DNA of 64,000 nucleotides from a virus. Below the pieces are notes generated by a model. It made no database searches and was not told where the DNA came from. It was given only the letters and a program-made list of their open reading frames with translations. Below, piece by piece: positions 58,834 to 64,000 of the stretch. Position 1 is the first letter of the stretch. The number at the start of each line of letters is the position of its first letter. A program made the translations under genes and the position numbers. Location: IMG/VR virus record IMGVR_UViG_3300044996_000468, positions 1-64,000 of that record; one strand, 5' to 3'.

Positions 58834-58916
58834 GGGTCGCGCGATCGAACCAAACGCAGACGTACGAACCAACGTCAGTGACCTTGGCATTCGAAGGCTG
58901 GAGCTACGACACATGA
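58830..58916 (+). CDS. Candidate micro-protein, 28 aa
   Basis: A GTG overlaps the SLOG gene's stop (GTGTGA) and the TGA overlaps the next ATG (ATGA). The exact end-to-end coupling on both sides is the pattern used by real genes in this operon. The peptide is Thr/Ser-rich (QTQTYEPTSVTLAFEG). Function unknown. Confidence 0.4.
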   Translation: MRVARSNQTQTYEPTSVTLAFEGWSYDT

Positions 58917-59053
58917 CGACGTTCTTAATCGGCCTTGCTGCGTTCTCGTCGGTGTTCTTGGGCACTTTTTACGATGTTGCGATCAACTTTGATCGTGACG
59001 TGGATAGAAATCAGACCATCAACGTCACACATGGACGACATGCAGGTGTATAA
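58913..59053 (+). CDS. Small membrane protein, 46 aa
   Basis: ATG 58913 overlaps the stop of the micro-protein. Residues 3-20 are hydrophobic (TFLIGLAAFSSVFLGTF), followed by an Asp/Asn-rich soluble end (DVAINFDRDVDRNQ). Could be a membrane-targeted regulator or lysis factor. No family recognised. Its TAA abuts the next ATG. Confidence 0.5.
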   Translation: MTTFLIGLAAFSSVFLGTFYDVAINFDRDVDRNQTINVTHGRHAGV

Positions 59054-59587
59054 ATGAGTCGCGAAGACGACGACAAAGGCGAAATCGAAATCGGTGCCGT
59101 GTTCCCGGGCGGGACGCTCGAAGAAGCGCAAGCCTTCGTGCAGCTCCACCTGGCGAACGGCGCCAAGTGTCCTGCCTGTGGACAATTCGCCAAGCTCTAT
59201 CGCAGAAAATTGAATGCCACGATGGCCTACGCGCTCGTGCTGATCCACCAGTTCTTCAAGAAGAACCCGCAACACGCCTGGATCCACGTCGCGTCGTTCT
59301 TGGTCAACACGCGTCGCGATAGCTCGGTGGCAGGTGGTGATGTTGTCAAGCTCCGACACTGGGGCTTGATCGAGCGCGTCGACGGCGAGCGCGGCGATGG
59401 CAGTGACCGTGTCGGTCGGTACACGATCACGGAGCTGGGACGACGGTTCGTCGAGGGGGCGATCGCCGTTCCGCGCTACGCATATCTGTTCAATCAGATG
59501 CTCATGCGGTTGAGTGAAGAGAAGACGACGATCCAGGAGGCGTTAGGCGATCGATTCTCGTACGAAGAGCTACTGCAAGGAGCCTGA
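59054..59587 (+). CDS. Winged-helix-like phage protein with zinc knuckle, 177 aa
   Basis: ATG 59054. A CPACGQ motif at about residue 39, then ALVLIHQFFKKNPQ. GDVVKLRHWGLIERVDG and YTITELGRRFVEG match a wHTH module that recurs in unnamed phage proteins. Possibly a DNA-binding regulator. No enzyme motif. Confidence 0.6.
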   Translation: MSREDDDKGEIEIGAVFPGGTLEEAQAFVQLHLANGAKCPACGQFAKLYRRKLNATMAYALVLIHQFFKKNPQHAWIHVASFLVNTRRDSSVAGGDVVKLRHWGLIERVDGERGDGSDRVGRYTITELGRRFVEGAIAVPRYAYLFNQMLMRLSEEKTTIQEALGDRFSYEELLQGA

Positions 59588-59589
59588 AG

Positions 59590-59880
59590 ATGAACTGCAC
59601 CTGCGATCAGCGCGGCGACTTCTGCCCCGAGCATCCCACCTGCGCGTGCGGTTGCGAGCGGCACGCGCACCGCGGCAACGCCGAGTGCATCGCCGGCTCG
59701 ATGAACTGCCACGGTTGTAACGCCTACCGCCCGGCGCGGCTCAAACGCTTCCACGAGCTGTACGACCACGACCTTGAAGACATCACGTTGGATGCCCTCA
59801 AGCTCGCCTACAGAGACCTGCGCGCGCACCACATCGAAGAAACCACGGCGTTGTGGCATAGGATCACCAATCCGAAGTGA
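59590..59880 (+). CDS. Cys-rich small protein, 96 aa
   Basis: ATG 59590, with AGGAG upstream. Ten cysteines fall within the first 46 residues, with several His, as in multi-zinc proteins. The second half is an acidic helix. Ends in an ATGA-type overlap with the next gene. No family recognised. Confidence 0.6.
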   Translation: MNCTCDQRGDFCPEHPTCACGCERHAHRGNAECIAGSMNCHGCNAYRPARLKRFHELYDHDLEDITLDALKLAYRDLRAHHIEETTALWHRITNPK

Positions 59881-60134
59881 AGACCTACGAGACCAAGCCG
59901 TCTGAGCCGCCGACAACATGTCCCGTCCCGCGATGTGGCTACAAGCGCGTCTGGAAGTATTTCAAGTACGACCGCGTACGCGGTGGTCGTAAGCCGCCGC
60001 GTGACGGTTGGCGGGCGCACTGTGCAGCCTGTGCGGTGCTCACCGAGCTACGCCATCATAAACGCCGCGCCGAAGTACTCCAAGAACGCTGGTCGGCGAT
60101 GGTAGAACCGCCGAAGCCTGTGCCGCGTCGATAG
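59877..60134 (+). CDS. Small zinc-like basic protein, 85 aa
   Basis: GTG 59877. CPVPRCGYKR and HCAACAVL form a four-Cys arrangement. Arg/Lys-rich throughout, helical end. Probably nucleic-acid binding. Last gene before the gap at 60135-60269. Confidence 0.6.
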   Translation: MKTYETKPSEPPTTCPVPRCGYKRVWKYFKYDRVRGGRKPPRDGWRAHCAACAVLTELRHHKRRAEVLQERWSAMVEPPKPVPRR

Positions 60135-60269
60135 TTCTCGTTCTGACGAAAAGCCTCGACGACGGTGAAGACCGACGACGGTGAGGACTTGCGGAATTAG
60201 TCTTGCTTTGGTGCTTGCTTTAGTGAGTGCCTTTGTGCTGTGCTATAGCTCTCGACTTCTAGGGGAACC
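60135..60269. promoter_or_regulatory. Intergenic region with 16-bp tandem repeat and TAGCTCTCG motif
   Basis: Holds GACGACGGTGAAGAC (60158-60172) repeated as GACGACGGTGAGGAC (60174-60188). An AT-richer stretch follows with CTATAGCTCTCG, the motif seen at 7420 (TAGCTCTCG at 60246-60254). Likely a promoter for the gene at 60270 and the PAPS-reductase-like operon. Confidence 0.45.
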
Positions 60270-60491
60270 ATGGGCACCAAAATCACGGCACTTGCCAAGG
60301 CGAAAAAGATCGGCATGTACGAAGACGCCAAGAGGGCGATCTTCGTCAACGTCACCGAAATCGACATCGAGCGCGCGACATGCTTCGCGCCCGACCAGTG
60401 CGCAATGGCCAAGGCTGCTTGCCGCGCAATTCCGAATGCGTTGAGGGCCTTCTTCCATGCTTATCCGGTTAACACCCCAAACGTGATTTAG
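60270..60491 (+). CDS. Small hypothetical protein, 73 aa
   Basis: ATG 60270 follows AGGGGAA. Helical first third, then FVNVTEIDIERATCFAPDQCAMAKAACRAIP with three Cys, possibly metal binding. Ends with a Pro/Asn-rich stretch. No family recognised. Confidence 0.6.
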   Translation: MGTKITALAKAKKIGMYEDAKRAIFVNVTEIDIERATCFAPDQCAMAKAACRAIPNALRAFFHAYPVNTPNVI

Positions 60492-60548
60492 ACACATGAG
60501 TACCGTACTGACACATCAAGTCACGATCTGGATGGCAGGCGACAAGTT

Positions 60549-61580
60549 GTGCTGAACCTCGCGAACTGGCGTAAGTACCAGCACCTGTTTGTCCCTCCGT
60601 CCGATCGCCCGTGCATCGCTGGAGTCAGCGGTGGTTCGACGAGTGGTGTGATGGCCGCGCTGCTCTCGGCTGCCGTGCTCATGTCGTTCCAGAACACGGG
60701 CAAAGAGCACGCGCTGACTTACGAATTCCTGGAGGCGCTCGCAGATGCTATCGGTCGCGAGATTGTCTGGTTGGAGTACCGCCCGCCCGCCTCGCGCGGG
60801 GCCCCGCCTGCGGCGGCACGTTTTGCAGTCGTAACACCGCGAACCGCTGATCGTAGCGGCGGACCGTTCGAGATGATGATGATGGACGCGATCAACGCAT
60901 ATCGCGCAGCCATCGGTAAGGGGCCGATCGCGCCGTGGTGGCGCTCGCGCATCTGCACGACGTACATGAAGACGCGACTCGCGCGCCGCTACGTGGAGTC
61001 GCTTGGGTGGAACGGCCACGATGAACTAGTGGGGCTTCGTGCCGACGAGCCCGATCGTGTGGCCAAACTCCGCGTGGGCGTCCCCAAGCGAATCGGTCGC
61101 CATGCGCCGCTTAGCGTCGCTGGTTTCACGGCCAACGATGTAGCTGCGTTCTGGGGTGAGCAGTCGTTCAGGCTCAACCTGCCGCCTCACCTCGGCAACT
61201 GCACTGGATGCTTTCTAAAGGACCAGGCCGACCAAAGCCGCGCGCTCGACCAGAATGGCGACGTCGATTACTGGGCGGGTATGCAGGAGCGGCATCCGGG
61301 ATTCGGCGGCAAGAATCACCCCGGCTATCGTCGGCTCGCAGCCGAGGCGCCATCGCGTTACGCGATTGAGGCGGCACTGTTGGCCGGGCGAACGCCCGAT
61401 AACGAGAACGGTATGGAGTCTCGTCGGTTCAAGCTTGTTGTCATCCAGGAGCGCAAGCGGCTAGCCGGACAGGTGGCGCCGTTCTCGTGTGCGTGCGAGG
61501 GCTCCGACGCACTAGCGCAGATGGACGACGACGAAGAGAACGCATACATCGCATCACTACCAAGTGAGGACGCGGCATGA
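60549..61580 (+). CDS. PAPS-reductase/PP-loop family protein, 343 aa
   Basis: CIAGVSGGSTSGVMAALL (the PP-loop SGGSTS near residues 27-32) and SFQNTGKEHALTYEFLEAL match the phage PAPS-reductase-like N-type ATP pyrophosphatases. The Cys pair NCTGCFLKDQ and the C-terminal CACEG may hold a metal or disulphide. In phages such proteins are thought to modify DNA or RNA bases. GTG 60549. Substrate unknown. Confidence 0.75.
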   Translation: MLNLANWRKYQHLFVPPSDRPCIAGVSGGSTSGVMAALLSAAVLMSFQNTGKEHALTYEFLEALADAIGREIVWLEYRPPASRGAPPAAARFAVVTPRTADRSGGPFEMMMMDAINAYRAAIGKGPIAPWWRSRICTTYMKTRLARRYVESLGWNGHDELVGLRADEPDRVAKLRVGVPKRIGRHAPLSVAGFTANDVAAFWGEQSFRLNLPPHLGNCTGCFLKDQADQSRALDQNGDVDYWAGMQERHPGFGGKNHPGYRRLAAEAPSRYAIEAALLAGRTPDNENGMESRRFKLVVIQERKRLAGQVAPFSCACEGSDALAQMDDDEENAYIASLPSEDAA

Positions 61581-61948
61581 AGAGTGCCAATTCACAATCT
61601 AACAAGGACGGTCAGACCTGTTATGGGTGCCAACCGGATAAGCATGCCTTCTTCTACGAGAATGCTGTGTACATCGCATACTACGACACGAAGACAAAGA
61701 AGAAGAGGACCTTGCGCTTCATTCCTTCACCGGAAGCGCGGAAGAACATTCATACCTTCGACACGACCGGGAAGTTCTCTCCAGGACGCTACCGGCTGGA
61801 CGCACCCAAGGGTTCGGACACGCTGGCCAGCATTCGTGAGCGGAGTCGACGTCGTCCTGGTCGACATCCTCCGAGCAACAAGCCGGTGATCAAGCGCGCT
61901 GTCAAGGCTACCGTCAAAGGGCGTCTGCAGTACGCCTACGCCTACTAG
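61577..61948 (+). CDS. Hypothetical protein, 123 aa
   Basis: ATG 61577 overlaps the previous stop. The N-terminal half has a CYGCQPDKH motif (CxxC) and YIAYYDTKTKKKRT. The C-terminal half is very basic (SIRERSRRRPGRHPP). No family recognised. Confidence 0.55.
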   Translation: MKSANSQSNKDGQTCYGCQPDKHAFFYENAVYIAYYDTKTKKKRTLRFIPSPEARKNIHTFDTTGKFSPGRYRLDAPKGSDTLASIRERSRRRPGRHPPSNKPVIKRAVKATVKGRLQYAYAY

Positions 61949-61956
61949 CCGAGACC

Positions 61957-62418
61957 GTGAAGACCGACGACGAGATCAGTCACGCGATCGCGCGAGCACA
62001 CAGCGACGAAGCCGTGTTCGCTGACTACCTGCGCGGCTTTGGTCTCGTCGTCGATACACTCTCCCGCGGTTTTCGAAAGTCGCTCGACGACATCGCGCAG
62101 TACGCCCACGACGTCGACCTGCAAGTCGCCGGCTACGCTTGCCAGTACAAGCATCGCGGCAACGCGCGGCTCGCGTACATCGTCAGGAACTACTGGGGGC
62201 CGTTCCTCGACGAGAAGCAGAAGGCCGATCGCACGCCGGTCGACTTCTACATCCTCGACTTCACCGACGCGACAGTGATCGCACCGTATGCACCGGATCT
62301 GTGGAAAGTCCAGACCAACGACGATCGATCGGACCGAGCACGCGCGAAACAGTTCTACATCGTGAACATCCGCGACTGCGTCCAGCTGCAAGCCTGGATC
62401 GACTGGCTCAGAAGCTGA
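61957..62418 (+). CDS. Hypothetical protein, 153 aa
   Basis: GTG 61957. Helical N-terminus, then DVDLQVAGYACQYKHRG, which loosely resembles a PD-(D/E)XK core but cannot be called one. Beta strands follow (PVDFYILDFTDATVIA). It ends 153 bases before the Cas3-like gene and may or may not be related to it. Function unknown. Confidence 0.55.
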   Translation: MKTDDEISHAIARAHSDEAVFADYLRGFGLVVDTLSRGFRKSLDDIAQYAHDVDLQVAGYACQYKHRGNARLAYIVRNYWGPFLDEKQKADRTPVDFYILDFTDATVIAPYAPDLWKVQTNDDRSDRARAKQFYIVNIRDCVQLQAWIDWLRS

Positions 62419-62571
62419 CGTCGAGTGATCTCGCCGCGGTTCGTTCGCATCATAGGCTTGACTTGTCAGGTACATCTGCGAAACGTTCAGTTCCAGTAGA
62501 GAACGGCTTGACTCGTCGAAGTCGTGCGTGAGAGGTTCAGTTCGAGTAGAGCGCGACAATTTAGGGAGCAC
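62419..62571. promoter_or_regulatory. Leader region of the Cas3-like gene
   Basis: Gene-free and repeat-containing. Two TTGACT sequences lie at 62458-62463 and 62508-62513 at the heads of a 50-base tandem repeat. A GGGAG ribosome site lies at 62564-62568, four bases before the ATG. Fits a dedicated promoter and operator region. Confidence 0.5.
62455..62554. repeat. Two imperfect 50-base direct repeats upstream of the Cas3-like gene
   Basis: Copy 1 (62455-62504) and copy 2 (62505-62554) both start GGCTTGACT and end with GTTCAGTTC(C/G)AGTAGAG, with a variable middle. Roughly two thirds of positions agree. More likely tandem operators or promoters than a CRISPR array. Confidence 0.55.
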
Positions 62572-64000
62572 ATGAAGAGCACGAGGCTAGGGCCTCGGTC
62601 ACTCACTGCCCGTAGGGTTCGGGACGTTGAGCGACCACTGGTCGAGGACATTCTTGCGACCGCAGATCGTGGAGCCGCTCTCGCCGTAGCGTTCGGTGCG
62701 CAGGAAACTCGCGCTGTCTGTCTTTGGTCGGATATCGGCAAGGCATCCGAGTCCTGGCAGATCCAGCAACGCGGGTCGAAGTACGGCCTACGTATTAACC
62801 ATGTTGGATTAGGCGTTTGGCACACCTTACGCGTTCCCGGCATCCCGTCCATGCAACGATTGGCAATCGCTGTCGCGATCGCCGGTCACCATGGTGGTCT
62901 CCCAGACGCAAGTTACCTACCTGCACTGGCAGATGAGAGCGCACCGCTTCGAGAGGCGCTGATCGATCTTCCCGACGAGATCACTGCCCTTCCCGTAATG
63001 CGACAACGTCGGTTCGCAAACGCGACGCATTTGTTCATGTTCACGCAGATGATCGCGTCGGCACACATCGACGCCGACTGGCAAAACGCGGCGGAATGGG
63101 AGCGAGAAGTCTGTGGTGCGCCCATCACACGACCTTCGTATCCGAGCATCGAACAGCTCTACCGACAGTTGGAGAGCGTGTGCAGTGACACACGGCTCGA
63201 TCGGAGCGATCTCCGTACTGCGTTCCGTTTGCACTATCTAAGTGCCGCTGAACGTGTTCCGGGGTTCTATTCGTTCTCAGCCCCTCTCGGTGCGTTCAAC
63301 GTCGAAGCCTTGGCGCTGTACGGGCTGGCACACGCGCGACGCAACGCACGAGAAAGGGTCATCCTTGTCTGTTCGACGCAGATGATGTTCGAAGAGTGCA
63401 CAGACAAGCTTCGTGCCTCTCTCGGAGACGCATTCGCAGAGCCCGCCGCGTTCGACGTCCAAAGTTGTGGGTTCAGTCCTCGTGTCGAGACCTGGGACGC
63501 TCCTGTCGTCGTTACCGCGCTTCGAGATTTCTTAGGGCTCCTCTTTGACAATCGTCCAGCGTCTCTGCGACGTTTCCATCACCTCGCACGCGCAGTGGTC
63601 GTTGTCGTCGACGCACAACAGATCCCGTTGCCCGTGCGCACGTTGACCCGCGAAGCGTTACAAGTACTCGTTGATCATTTCCACGCTTCGGTGTCGCTCG
63701 TGTCGGCGGTCCCCTACGGAGTCGCGGAGGACGATCGACCAGAGTTGTTGGGGCCAAAGGACGCCTTCAACACGGTCTACGGAGAGATTCAGACCACATG
63801 GCCCGATCATCACGAACCGTTACCCTCCGCCGTACAGATCGCACACGAGATCGCCGAGCACGCTGAGTGTTTGACGGTTCTCCAAGATGCATCCAGATTG
63901 CGTGAGGTAGCACAAGCGATGAGGGCGTACGTCCCCGACGTCCAGGTCACTGCCGTGTCGTCTCGGATGTGTGCTGAACATCGTCGTGCGGTGATACGTA
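62572..64000 (+). CDS. Cas3 homologue with destroyed nuclease and helicase motifs, 3'-truncated by window edge
   Basis: 476 codons are open to the window end. Cas3 landmarks align in order. PLVEDILATA at about residues 22-31 has Asp26 where HD domains have His. CLWSDIGKA (50-58) has SD for HD. INHVGLG keeps His77, AGHHGGLPD (104-112) is perfect, and SAHIDADW keeps the second Asp region. The helicase part has PGFYSFSAPLGAFNV, where PTGGGKT is expected, so the Walker A Lys is lost. ETWDAPVVV follows, VVVVVDAQQIP replaces DEAQ, LVSAVPY replaces TAT, and SSRMCAEHRR keeps a later motif. So the scaffold is Cas3, probably type I-C/I-G-like, but both active centres look dead. ATG 62572 with GGGAG upstream. 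Confidence 0.85.
   Translation, partial: MKSTRLGPRSLTARRVRDVERPLVEDILATADRGAALAVAFGAQETRAVCLWSDIGKASESWQIQQRGSKYGLRINHVGLGVWHTLRVPGIPSMQRLAIAVAIAGHHGGLPDASYLPALADESAPLREALIDLPDEITALPVMRQRRFANATHLFMFTQMIASAHIDADWQNAAEWEREVCGAPITRPSYPSIEQLYRQLESVCSDTRLDRSDLRTAFRLHYLSAAERVPGFYSFSAPLGAFNVEALALYGLAHARRNARERVILVCSTQMMFEECTDKLRASLGDAFAEPAAFDVQSCGFSPRVETWDAPVVVTALRDFLGLLFDNRPASLRRFHHLARAVVVVVDAQQIPLPVRTLTREALQVLVDHFHASVSLVSAVPYGVAEDDRPELLGPKDAFNTVYGEIQTTWPDHHEPLPSAVQIAHEIAEHAECLTVLQDASRLREVAQAMRAYVPDVQVTAVSSRMCAEHRRAVIR

Noticed and set aside
60181-60444. Rightward ORF with a lipoprotein-like N-terminus (ALVLALVSAFVLC)
   Set aside because: Its hydrophobic start is an AT-rich, promoter-like stretch. 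It overlaps the better-supported gene at 60270 and loses coding bias.
62455-62554. Possible mini CRISPR array beside the Cas3-like gene
   Set aside because: Only two imperfect copies, with differences inside the shared blocks and no clear repeat-spacer alternation. Tandem operators or promoters are more likely.

Overview
The window is a densely packed, GC-rich stretch of what looks like a large double-stranded DNA bacteriophage, or a phage-like extrachromosomal element. Genes commonly overlap by ATGA or GTGA. They encode a phage-style replication and nucleotide set: UDG-DNA polymerase A, RNR alpha and beta, ThyX, Tmk, a Sak4-like recombinase, a Cas4-like nuclease, a DinG-like helicase, an SNF2 helicase, a primase-helicase ATPase and a PrimPol. 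There are three inteins and two free-standing homing endonucleases. No rRNA or tRNA gene was seen. No terminase, portal, recognisable capsid or tail gene was seen either. Nothing fixes the host beyond the high GC and the peptidoglycan-directed enzymes, which point to a bacterium with a murein wall.

Layout. 1-3.7 kb (+): small accessory genes plus pyrF. 3.7-24.6 kb: many short operons on both strands that look structural or lytic. They include SGNH, SleB, two M23 and one C39 enzymes, most ending in a C-terminal membrane anchor with a basic tail. A run of small Cys-containing proteins with Arg/Lys-rich C-termini follows, along with a paralogous pair of putative structural proteins, a transglycosylase, glycosyltransferases and methyltransferases, a truncated ComM-like AAA+ protein and a GP88-like protein. 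24.7-47.4 kb (mostly -): Dam methylase, Tmk, DinG-like helicase, UDG-PolA (intein), a nuclease-like/degenerate PrimPol fusion, a HerA/FtsK-like ATPase, NrdB (intein), NrdA, a DUF669-like protein, a Sak4-like ATPase, a Cas4-like nuclease (intein) and an SNF2 helicase. 47.4-47.66 kb: a divergent control region with promoter-like and DnaA-box-like elements, a candidate replication origin. 47.7-64 kb (+): a long rightward operon with an HTH protein, primase-helicase, ThyX, GIY-YIG nuclease, PrimPol, SLOG protein, PAPS-reductase-like protein and many small unknowns.

The most striking item is the last gene (62572 to beyond the window end). It is a full-length-looking Cas3 homologue whose HD-nuclease and helicase motifs are both destroyed: His to Asp, HD to SD, the Walker A Lys lost, DEAQ to VDAQ and motif III altered. 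The reading frame is intact and the rest of the Cas3 scaffold is preserved. This suggests a virus-encoded dead Cas3, possibly a Cascade-binding decoy or CRISPR antagonist, or part of a nuclease-free phage CRISPR effector. A second inactivated enzyme, a PrimPol lacking its DxD, is fused to a nuclease-like domain at 33485-34600.

Other structure beyond ordinary annotation: at least eight perfect copies of the palindrome GATCGC-N4-GCGATC (plus variants), several between divergent genes, in an element that encodes its own Dam-type methylase; a shared C-terminal anchor module on four enzymes of three different folds; and an in-frame amber codon that may be read through at 14658-14660.
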